Source: Prevotella sp. (GTDB lineage Bacteria; Bacteroidota; Bacteroidia; Bacteroidales; Bacteroidaceae). Taken from it: a stretch of DNA of 40,956 nt. The notes below the pieces were generated by a model that worked only from the letters and a program-made list of their open reading frames with translations, had not been told where the DNA came from and ran no database searches. This document shows, piece by piece, positions 1-6,327 of this stretch; position 1 is the first letter of the stretch, and each line of letters opens with the position of its first letter. Made by a program: the position numbers and the translations under genes. Where the stretch lies: positions 1 to 40,956 of the forward strand of contig JAFWQE010000048.1 in assembly GCA_017509155.1 (NCBI GenBank). Reading direction: 5' to 3'.

Positions 1-139
1 ACTCGTAGATGTCGGCATTGCCGTACTTTTCTACATACTTTGCGATGAGAGCCTTGCGCCTGTTGACAGCCAAGGACTCGGGGAAACAGTCGCGGCTCAC
101 CGCAACGATTCCGATTTTCATTTGTGGAACGTTATTCAT
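1..139 (-). CDS. L-fucose isomerase-like protein, N-terminal fragment
   Basis: Only the first 46 codons lie in the window; the gene continues past position 1. The start is read as MNNVPQMKIGIVAVSRDCFP, with a second possible start seven codons in (M7). The KIGIVAVSRDCFPES stretch followed by RRKALIAKYVEKYG resembles the N-terminus of the fucose/arabinose isomerase-like proteins of Bacteroidales, as I remember them. These are cytoplasmic aldose-ketose isomerase-fold proteins of deoxysugar catabolism. The catalytic domain is outside the window, so the call rests on the N-terminus alone. A -7 box lies about 40 bases upstream, with a palindrome just beyond it. A different sugar isomerase of the same superfamily is possible. 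Confidence 0.6.
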   Translation of the reverse strand, partial: MNNVPQMKIGIVAVSRDCFPESLAVNRRKALIAKYVEKYGNADIYE

Positions 140-178
140 TTTTTGATAATAATAAAGTTAGTTTCGTATGAACGCTTA

Positions 179-186
179 CAAAGTTA
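179..186 (-). promoter_or_regulatory. -7 box upstream of the fucose-isomerase-like gene
   Basis: Read on the minus strand, TAACTTTG matches the Bacteroidetes -7 consensus TAnnTTTG and leaves a leader of about 33 bases. A good -33 TTTG is absent; an 8-bp inverted repeat (TTCTTTTT...AAAAAGAA, 208-230) occupies that place, which would suit an activator-dependent promoter. A second -7-like box (TATTTTTG) lies at 240-247. Confidence 0.4.
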
Positions 187-311
187 AGGCTTTTTCTTGA
201 AACACAGTTCTTTTTTTTCATGAAAAAGAATTTATCGTGCAAAAATAGCACTGAGAGGGCGTTTTCAGCAGCCTTTTTTTCAACTTTCGCAAGCTTGCTT
301 GTGAAAGTTTT

Positions 312-476
312 AGAGGTGAGAGGTGAGAAGACCCTCCCCTGCCCTCCCTGTTTAGGGAGGGAGAGGTAAGAAGTGAGAGGTTAGAGAATAGGTGAAAGGC
401 CTGGAATACAATGCGCAGCAGCTCCCCTCCCTGCACACCCTCCCTGAACAGGGAGGGCCGGGGTGGGTCTTCTTAG
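312..476. repeat. Purine-rich array with GGGAGGG inverted repeat (family A copy 1)
   Basis: A run of GAGGTGAGAGGTGAG is followed by two inverted arms, 328-350 and 449-471, that match at 21 of 23 positions; each holds CCCTCCCTG or its complement. An inner hairpin CCCTCCCTGtttAGGGAGGG occupies 343-361. The element also carries GGTGAAAGGCCTGGAAT, which recurs almost identically at 4360-4378. The rest of the 140-595 gap holds the promoter region and, at 474-536, another low-complexity stretch (CTCTGTGTCTCTGTGTTC). No gene was seen in this gap. Confidence 0.75.
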
Positions 477-595
477 AGGCACAGAGTCTTCTCTTTAAAC
501 AAAAACTCTGAATCTCTGTGTCTCTGTGTTCAATATAGAACATAATTTCTGGTCATTATTCTCATTTCTTTCAAAAAAACCAGAATGCTTAGTCG

Positions 596-2956
596 CTACT
601 TTGCGGGACCATCAGCGACCACCGACTCCGAGAAATAGAACTCTCGCAGAGGCTTGTTTACAGGTTTTCCCTTCAGGGTTATCTGCTGTTGCAGTTTGAT
701 GTCGGTGGACGAAGCGCCAATCTTGACGATGAAACTGCCGGGCTGTATGTTCCACTGCCGCTGCTGATAGAAGCCAAACTGCTCGGTATAGAGCTTCACC
801 TTGACGGTCTTGGTCTCACCCGGCTGAAGCGACACTCGGGCAAAGCCCTGCAGCTGAATCGGCCGGATGGGCTGGTCGGCAGAGGTGGGCGACAGATACA
901 CCTGCGCAATCTCATCGGCTGCCATTTTACCCGTGTTCTTCAGTTCGAAGGAAAGAGTCACGTCTGGACTCTCTGTGCTCGGCTGCCCATCCACCTTCAG
1001 ATTGCTGTATTCAAACGTGGTGTAGCTCAGGCCATAGCCAAAGGGCCACTGCACACGGGAGTCTTTCTCCGCAGAGAAGTTGTAACAGATGGGCTCGTTG
1101 ATTTCCGTGTTGGGATAGCTGACGGAGAGCTTAGCCGAGGGTGACACCTTTCCGTAGAGAATGTCTGCCACCGCATGACCGCCTTCCTCACCAGGATACC
1201 ATGCCTGTATGACGGCGGCACAGCGCTCGGCAATGCCTGAGATGACCTGAGCACGGCCACCGAACACCACCAGCACCACGGGCTTGCCGGTGTTGAGCAA
1301 TTCCTCGACAAACTGTTCCTGTTTTCCTGGCAGACGCAGTCCCTTTCGGTCGCGGTTCTCGCCACACAGCATCACATTCTCGCCCACAGCAGCAACAATC
1401 ACGTCGCACTGCTGAGCCATGCTGAGCGCCTCAGCCTTGTCGGCCTTCTCACCAGCGTCGACCTTTCGGTGGAGAAGTTCATATTCCCAGGCGCGCTCGT
1501 CGCCGGCCTGAGTGAACTGCGTCTCTATCTCCTCTGTCCAGTCGCAGCCACGGGAGTACATGATATCGACGCCCGCCGGCTTCCGGTCCTTCATTCCTTC
1601 CAGCAGTCCAACCACGTGCGGATGGTCCAGGTCTGTCATCATCATCTTCCAGAAATAGGTCATGGCAGGGAAAGAATAGTCGCCACACATGGCCCACATT
1701 GAGTTGGCATTGGGACCTGTCAGCAGAATTTTCCCGGCATCTTTCAGTGGCAGTATGCCGTTGTTCTCCAAGAGCACCACCGACTGTGTGGCAATGTCGT
1801 AGGCCGTCTGCCGCTCCTCCTCACTGTCCAGCTTGATGTCCTCCTTACTATATAAATAAGGTGTCTTGTCGAACAAACCGGCACGGAACTTATACCTCAG
1901 CACGTTTTTCACGGCACGCTCCAGCACCTCCGACTTCACGAGTCCCTGGTCGATGGCCTTCTGCAGATGCTGGTAATTGGCACCATGGGGGAAGTCGACA
2001 TCGTTGCCGGCGTTGATGGCAGCGGCGGCTTTGTGCACGGGGTCTTCGAGATCGGGCAACTGGTCGATGGCGGTGTAGTCACTAACGATCATGCCATCGA
2101 AGCCCACATAGCCGCGCAGAATGTCCTGCAGAATCCAGCTGTTTGCCACACAGTTGACGTTTTTCCCGTCCTGTGAGGGAGAGGATTTCATGGCATGGTA
2201 GCCCGGCATGACGGCCTTACTGCCCGTCAGACGTACCATGGTCTCGTGGGGTAACAGGATTTCCTCCATGAGCACCTTCTCCTCGGCATCACCGCCGCCA
2301 CCATATCCAAGGTAATGCTTGGAACAGGCGCCCACGCCTTTCTTCAGGTCGCCCTGCTGAAGACCACGGACGAAAGCGGTGCCCATCACGGCAGACAGAT
2401 AGCCGTCCTCGCCATACGACTCCTCCAGACGGTTGAAACTGGGGTTGCGACACACGTCGACCATCGGCGAAAGCGACAGGATGCCGCCCATCTTACGAAG
2501 GGCGATGCCAGTCTGGAGCGTCTTCTTTTCTGCCAAGACGGGATTGAACGAGCAAGCCTGTCCTATTTGCTGCGGATAGATAGTAGAGCCTTTTGAGTTG
2601 ACACCCGACAGCACTTCCTCGTGACAAAGAGCGGGGATGCCGTTGGGCGTATTGTGCATCAACCAGTCCTGCACGGCAGCCACACGGTCGCGCAGCACAT
2701 TGGGGTCGCGAGGTTTCTGCATGGCAAACTGCGAGAAATGACCGATGCCGTTGGGAATCAGCTGCCGGCATTTGGCCGTGTCAAGCTTTCCCTGCTCATC
2801 GAAGAGGTCATCCATATACATACTCCTCAACTGGGCAATTCGCTCTTCCTGCGACATCTTGCCGTAGAGTTCGTCAACCTGCTGCTCCACATCGGTGGAA
2901 GCGGCGGTGCATCCTGCCAACAAGGCAGTGACGCAAATCAGTTTAAATCCTTTCAT
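596..2956 (-). CDS. Glycoside hydrolase family 3 beta-glycosidase, lipoprotein
   Basis: A 786-residue exo-acting retaining beta-glycosidase of the BglX-like GH3 type, probably a beta-glucosidase or beta-xylosidase cleaving oligosaccharides at the cell envelope. The start at 2956 (MKGFKLICVTALLAGCTAAS) gives a lipoprotein signal with lipobox LLAGC. An in-frame ATG 36 bases further upstream lies above the -7 box and is rejected. GH3 landmarks, numbered from this start: NRLEESYGEDGYL near 175-187, KHYLGYGG near 213, and GMIVSDYTAI near 288-297, whose Asp 293 is the expected nucleophile. A fibronectin-III-like domain ends the protein after PFGYGLSYTTFEYS. It is monocistronic as far as can be seen. 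The exact substrate cannot be read from sequence. Confidence 0.92.
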   Translation of the reverse strand: MKGFKLICVTALLAGCTAASTDVEQQVDELYGKMSQEERIAQLRSMYMDDLFDEQGKLDTAKCRQLIPNGIGHFSQFAMQKPRDPNVLRDRVAAVQDWLMHNTPNGIPALCHEEVLSGVNSKGSTIYPQQIGQACSFNPVLAEKKTLQTGIALRKMGGILSLSPMVDVCRNPSFNRLEESYGEDGYLSAVMGTAFVRGLQQGDLKKGVGACSKHYLGYGGGGDAEEKVLMEEILLPHETMVRLTGSKAVMPGYHAMKSSPSQDGKNVNCVANSWILQDILRGYVGFDGMIVSDYTAIDQLPDLEDPVHKAAAAINAGNDVDFPHGANYQHLQKAIDQGLVKSEVLERAVKNVLRYKFRAGLFDKTPYLYSKEDIKLDSEEERQTAYDIATQSVVLLENNGILPLKDAGKILLTGPNANSMWAMCGDYSFPAMTYFWKMMMTDLDHPHVVGLLEGMKDRKPAGVDIMYSRGCDWTEEIETQFTQAGDERAWEYELLHRKVDAGEKADKAEALSMAQQCDVIVAAVGENVMLCGENRDRKGLRLPGKQEQFVEELLNTGKPVVLVVFGGRAQVISGIAERCAAVIQAWYPGEEGGHAVADILYGKVSPSAKLSVSYPNTEINEPICYNFSAEKDSRVQWPFGYGLSYTTFEYSNLKVDGQPSTESPDVTLSFELKNTGKMAADEIAQVYLSPTSADQPIRPIQLQGFARVSLQPGETKTVKVKLYTEQFGFYQQRQWNIQPGSFIVKIGASSTDIKLQQQITLKGKPVNKPLREFYFSESVVADGPAK

Positions 2957-2978
2957 ATAGTCAGTTTCTAATTTTTCT

Positions 2979-2987
2979 GCAAATATA
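2979..2987 (-). promoter_or_regulatory. Promoter (-7 box) of the GH3 gene
   Basis: Minus strand TATATTTGC is a perfect -7 match. Transcription would start near 2972 and leave a leader of about 16 bases before the ATG at 2956, which settles the start choice. No clear -33 box. Confidence 0.65.
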
Positions 2988-3149
2988 GTCATTATTTGGC
3001 AGAAATGAGGTTATTGGACACAAAATCGACGGAAAATCTTGATTAAAATATCTGCAGAAAGACTAATTATATTGTTTTTATTTGCCTGCGGCGCTACACT
3101 AATACGCATGAATGGACATATAATGATTCAAAAATATTATTAATGATTC

Positions 3150-3315
3150 AAGTTCCGCATGTTTGGGGAGTTTAGGAGTTTGGGAGTTTCCGCGGCTTTC
3201 AGCCGCTGGAGTTTAGACGATACTTGTTGCGGGGGCACCGCAAATTCTCTATTGTCCAAACTCCTAAACTCCCAAACTCCCAAACTCCAAGGGACAGACA
3301 GGACTTGCGGAACTT
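3150..3315. repeat. Palindromic element (family B copy 1) with 10-bp terminal inverted repeats
   Basis: The ends are AAGTTCCGCA (3150-3159) and its exact complement (3306-3315). Inside are inverted arms built of GTTTGGGAGTTTAGGAG (3161-3192 against 3258-3290) and a small hairpin GCGGCTTTCAGCCGC. The same core recurs near 12433-12527 and 28046-28155, and a degenerate form at 29629-29736. It lies between divergent genes. The rest of 2957-3586 holds only promoter regions and AT-rich DNA. Confidence 0.75.
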
Positions 3316-3491
3316 AAATTAATGACAAATTCATGTGTATTCGCGCGTATTCGTGTAGCGCCGCAGGCAGTTTAGAACGCGCAAGCGCAACCTGTCCTTT
3401 GAGGGCGTTTTTGTGTCCTTAAGAACAGATTCGGCATTTGAAAGGGTCGTGCGGCGTAAACCTTCTATCCCCCTTTGTATCCTTACAGGCG

Positions 3492-3522
3492 TTGGAATGG
3501 CGGCGATGGATGCGTAATTTTG
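3492..3522 (+). promoter_or_regulatory. Promoter upstream of the smalltalk gene
   Basis: TAATTTTG (3515-3522) matches the -7 consensus, with TTG (3492-3494) 20 bases upstream as a weak -33. The leader to the ATG at 3587 would be about 57 bases. Confidence 0.55.
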
Positions 3523-3586
3523 CACCCGGATTTGAGAATCCACGTTTTGTTACACATTATTTATTAATTAAAGAAAGGGAAAGAAC

Positions 3587-3679
3587 ATGAAAAAGATTGA
3601 CTGGAAGATGGTGCTGAAACTCCTGGTGGCTGTGGCAACGGCCGTCCTGAGCACACTCGGAGCGGTGAGCTGCATGTAG
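3587..3679 (+). CDS. Smalltalk-type 30-residue membrane peptide
   Basis: A 30-codon reading frame: MKKIDWKMVLKLLVAVATAV followed by LSTLGAVSCM. The basic, Trp-containing start, one hydrophobic helix (about residues 8-28) and the C-terminal SCM match my memory of the 'smalltalk' proteins of Bacteroidales, about 30 residues long and of unknown function. They are often found beside HU-like DNA-binding proteins and cell-wall amidases or peptidases. It has its own -7 box upstream and an M15 peptidase two genes downstream, which fits that context. The terminal Cys could be mistaken for a lipobox, but only one residue would follow it. Confidence 0.7.
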   Translation: MKKIDWKMVLKLLVAVATAVLSTLGAVSCM

Positions 3680-3743
3680 GACCATGGAGAAACTTTAACA
3701 AAGGTTTTGGCGGTTGTGAACATTTTGTGCGCACAACCACCCT

Positions 3744-3751
3744 TATCTTTG
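3744..3751 (+). promoter_or_regulatory. -7 box upstream of the RteC-like gene
   Basis: TATCTTTG followed by C is a perfect -7 box. A TTTTG at 3723-3727 is only 16 bases away, shorter than the usual 19-21. It implies that the protein starts at 3853 and not at the in-frame ATG at 3727. Confidence 0.55.
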
Positions 3752-3852
3752 CAGCCGGAAACAGGCCCGTCCTCGGTGGTGAGAGACTTCTCCACGGGCC
3801 GATGAGAAACGACAATGGGATGACCGAACGATTAACATTAAGATCTGAAACT

Positions 3853-4311
3853 ATGAAAAACACATTGATAACTCTTGCGGACGGGCACGAAGCCGAAGTC
3901 CGCGCCATGGAACGAGAACGGCGCAACATGCTGCGCCAGCGTCTCTGCGAAGAGGTGGAGTGGGTGCTGAGCCACGATACCTGTGACGAACTGCTGTGGA
4001 CAGGAACACTCACCGACCTGATGGAAGCACTGCACATGACCTACGTGTATGGGCGTATGACTGACGAGGAAGGCGAACTGCTCACGTTCAAGGCTATGGT
4101 AAGGATGGCATGCGGCGTACTCCACGTGAAAGAGCCGCGCAATCCATGGGCCAAAGTGGGGCGGGCCAACACCAGAAAAGGTGTGCATCGCTCCACTTTT
4201 ATGCAGCGCTACGGACTGATCATAGACCAAAAGCCTGCAGAGAGACCGCTCAGACGGTATGTGAGGAAAGCTATTGAGAAAAAACCTCCGCAAGCTTCAG
4301 GTTTGAGGTGA
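3853..4311 (+). CDS. RteC C-terminal-domain-like protein, unknown function
   Basis: A 152-residue soluble protein, basic at its C-terminus. The central part, LLWTGTLTDLMEALHMTYVY, followed by a helical stretch and a region ending in STFMQRYGLII, recalls the RteC domain of Bacteroidales conjugative-element regulators (WTGS..DLvEliyaL, later RTkFLd.L). That resemblance is from memory and should be tested by profile search. No signal peptide or membrane helix. The start was chosen because a -7 box lies inside the longer open frame. The stop codon falls in the first bases of a GAGGTGAG repeat array, so the C-terminus may have been changed by repeat insertion. Confidence 0.55.
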   Translation: MKNTLITLADGHEAEVRAMERERRNMLRQRLCEEVEWVLSHDTCDELLWTGTLTDLMEALHMTYVYGRMTDEEGELLTFKAMVRMACGVLHVKEPRNPWAKVGRANTRKGVHRSTFMQRYGLIIDQKPAERPLRRYVRKAIEKKPPQASGLR

Positions 4312-4520
4312 GTGGTGAGAGGTAAGAGATGAGAGGTAAGAGGTGAGAGGTGAGAGAAAAGGTGAAAGCCCTGGAATAGGGCATCAATAAGGAAGCGGAA
4401 AGAGGTATCCTATCTCCCTCCCTGCGCAGGGAGGGACGGGGAGGGTCTTGGAGGATCTTGAAGGGTCTTGAAGCGGAAGGAAGTATCCTCTCACCTCTTA
4501 CCTCTTACCTCTCACCTCTA
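4304..4520. repeat. Inverted GAGGTAAGAG arrays with GGGAGGG hairpin (family A copy 2)
   Basis: The left arm (4304-4356) is made of GAGGTGAGAG/GAGGTAAGAG units; the right arm (4487-4519) is the complementary CTCACCTCTTACCTCT series. Between them lie GGTGAAAGCCCTGGAAT (shared with 390-406), a CTCCCTCCCTGCGCAGGGAGGG hairpin, and three GGGTCTTG-like units. The whole gap between the RteC-like gene and the M15 gene consists of this element, so it would form a long stem in a joint transcript. Confidence 0.8.
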
Positions 4521-4535
4521 AAAAAAATGTAAAAA

Positions 4536-5027
4536 ATGAATGATAGAAACGAAGCAATGACTATGGAAAACATTGAGACAAAAAGAACCGATGACAACAT
4601 ACAGCTCACTGAGCATTTCAACCTTTTGGAGTTTGTCAGGTCGGGCACGGCCATCACGCTCGGCATCGACAACCACCCACCGCGTCTGGCCGTTGAGTGC
4701 CTGACGCACCTCTGCCAGACCGTGCTTGAGCCGCTGCGGCGGCGATTCGGCAAAATACGCATCACGAGCGGATACCGCTGCGACACACTGAACGCGGCCG
4801 TGGGAGGAGCCAGGCGCAGTCAGCACCGCCTGGGACAGGCAGCCGACATCTTCGTGCCTTCGGAAGAAGAAGGGCAGAAGATGTTCAACTACATCAGGGG
4901 CAACCTGCCCTTCGACCAGCTCATCTTTGAGCACAGCGAATCGCGCAAGACACGCTGGATTCATGTGAGCATCAGGCCCGACATGGCGAAAAACCGCAGG
5001 AAGGCATGGACGGCACTGTGCAGATGA
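4536..5027 (+). CDS. M15-family D-Ala-D-Ala carboxypeptidase-like / endolysin-like peptidase
   Basis: A 163-residue zinc peptidase of the M15A type, which cleaves D-Ala-D-Ala or peptide cross-links in peptidoglycan. The domain starts at HFNLLEFVRSGTA (about residue 27). Expected zinc ligands are visible: SQHRLGQAAD gives His 97 and Asp 104, and RWIHVSI gives His 143; SGYRC near residue 78 is the usual fifth motif. No signal peptide was seen, as in phage-type endolysins, so export or release would need another route. ATGs at 4557 and 4563 are alternative starts. It probably forms a module with the smalltalk and RteC-like genes. Confidence 0.85.
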   Translation: MNDRNEAMTMENIETKRTDDNIQLTEHFNLLEFVRSGTAITLGIDNHPPRLAVECLTHLCQTVLEPLRRRFGKIRITSGYRCDTLNAAVGGARRSQHRLGQAADIFVPSEEEGQKMFNYIRGNLPFDQLIFEHSESRKTRWIHVSIRPDMAKNRRKAWTALCR

Positions 5028-5141
5028 GGGACGAAAAACAAGGCGGCAGATGGAAAACAAATGACTGAGGCGCATGGATGGAAAAAGTGGACCTTTCATT
5101 GGGTACGACCGCCCGAAAACAAAAAGAAACGAGGTTTTTCT

Positions 5142-5173
5142 TTTGTGTTTTGCCCGCTTATTCGTACCTTTGC
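5142..5173 (+). promoter_or_regulatory. Promoter of aroQ
   Basis: TTTG (5142-5145), a 19-base spacer, then TACCTTTG (5165-5172): a full match to the Bacteroidetes promoter. It places the transcript start near 5180 and rules out the longer open frame that begins at 5078. Confidence 0.8.
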
Positions 5174-5224
5174 ACCACATATATTATATACAGGCTAAAA
5201 CATCATCACTCAGAGCAAGAGAAC

Positions 5225-5653
5225 ATGAAGATACTCATTATCAACGGACCCAACCTGAACCTCCTCGGCGTCAGGGAACCCGGCATCTATGGCTCCACTT
5301 CGTTCGACGACTATCTGACAAAGCTGCGCCAGCGCTTTGCCGATGTTCAGATAGACTACTATCAGAGCAACATCGAGGGCGAGCTCATCGACAAGATGCA
5401 GGAAGTGGGATTCAGCATTGACGGCATCGTGCTGAATGCCGGTGCCTACACCCACACCAGCGTGGCGCTGCACGACTGCATACGATCGATCAAGACGCCA
5501 GTGGTGGAAGTGCACATCTCGAACGTTCACCAGCGTGAGGAGTTCCGCCACCGCTCGATGATAGCCAGTGCCTGTCGCGGCGTGGTCTGCGGCTTCGGCC
5601 TCGACTCCTACCGTCTGGCCATTGAAGGACTGGTGGGCGGCAACGACCGTTAA
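5225..5653 (+). CDS. aroQ: 3-dehydroquinate dehydratase, type II
   Basis: A 142-residue cytoplasmic enzyme that dehydrates 3-dehydroquinate to 3-dehydroshikimate in the shikimate pathway. Signature GPNLNLLGVREPGIYG (residues 8-23) holds the flexible-loop Arg 17 and catalytic Tyr 22. Asn 71 in LNAGAYTHTS and His 102 in ISNVHQREEFRHRS complete the expected active site. Length and motifs are standard for the dodecameric type II family. It heads a probable operon with the O-methyltransferase 12 bases downstream. The start is fixed by the promoter at 5142-5173. Confidence 0.96.
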   Translation: MKILIINGPNLNLLGVREPGIYGSTSFDDYLTKLRQRFADVQIDYYQSNIEGELIDKMQEVGFSIDGIVLNAGAYTHTSVALHDCIRSIKTPVVEVHISNVHQREEFRHRSMIASACRGVVCGFGLDSYRLAIEGLVGGNDR

Positions 5654-5665
5654 TGAAGGCTGGAG

Positions 5666-6304
5666 ATGGACGAGCAACAGTATGTGCTGCAGCATAGTGA
5701 CCCCGAAGGCGAGTACCTCTACCGCCTGTGGAGGGCCACCAACGTGCACCTGCTGCGCGGACGCATGGCCAGCGGACACCTGCAGGGGCGGCTGCTGAAA
5801 ATGCTCGTGAGGATGATACGGCCCACAAACATACTCGAAGTGGGTACATTCAGCGGATACAGCGCCATCTGCATGGCCGAGGGACTGGAAGAAGGAGGGC
5901 GCGTGTACACCTACGAAATCAACGATGAGCTGGAGGACTTCACACGGCCATGGATAGAAGGTTCGGAAGTGGCCGACAAGATAACGTTCACCATCGGTGA
6001 CGCCCTCGTGGAGGCTCCGCGGCTCGGCATTGTCTTCGACATGGTGTTTCTCGACGGCGACAAGCGCACCTATCTGGAATGCTACGAGATGGCCCTGCCC
6101 ATTCTGAGGCCTGGAGGATTCATCATTGCCGACAACACACTGTGGGACGGACACGTGCTCACCGCAGCAGCGCCTGCCGACCGACAGACGCAGGGAATTG
6201 AGGACTTCAACGACCTGGTGGCGCGCGACCCACGGGTGGAACGCGTCATATTGCCCATGCGCGACGGTCTGACGCTGATAAGGGTGAAACCCCACAAAGG
6301 ATGA
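5666..6304 (+). CDS. O-methyltransferase, family 3 (YrrM/catechol-OMT-like)
   Basis: A 212-residue class I SAM-dependent methyltransferase resembling the small bacterial O-methyltransferases related to catechol and caffeoyl-CoA O-methyltransferases. Motif I is ILEVGTFSGYSAICMAE (about 56-72). VFLDGDKRTYLECY (about 128-140) and IIADNTLWDG (about 153-162) carry the metal and catechol-binding acidic residues expected of the family (Asp 130, Asp 156, Asn 157). Cytoplasmic. The substrate is unknown. Pairing with aroQ is common in Bacteroidales as far as I recall, and no functional link is evident beyond co-transcription. Confidence 0.9.
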   Translation: MDEQQYVLQHSDPEGEYLYRLWRATNVHLLRGRMASGHLQGRLLKMLVRMIRPTNILEVGTFSGYSAICMAEGLEEGGRVYTYEINDELEDFTRPWIEGSEVADKITFTIGDALVEAPRLGIVFDMVFLDGDKRTYLECYEMALPILRPGGFIIADNTLWDGHVLTAAAPADRQTQGIEDFNDLVARDPRVERVILPMRDGLTLIRVKPHKG

Positions 6305-6327
6305 CATCTTACAAAAAACATACTATT

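Noticed and set aside
352..543. 63-codon frame in the first intergenic gap
   Set aside because: It is made up of the repeat DNA at 312-536 and has no start context or likeness to a protein family.
3331..3543. 70-codon minus-strand frame
   Set aside because: It lies across the smalltalk promoter region and intergenic low-complexity DNA. No support as a gene.
5210..6307. 365-codon open frame opposite aroQ and the methyltransferase
   Set aside because: It covers two well-supported genes on the other strand and has the His/Val-rich composition of a complementary frame.
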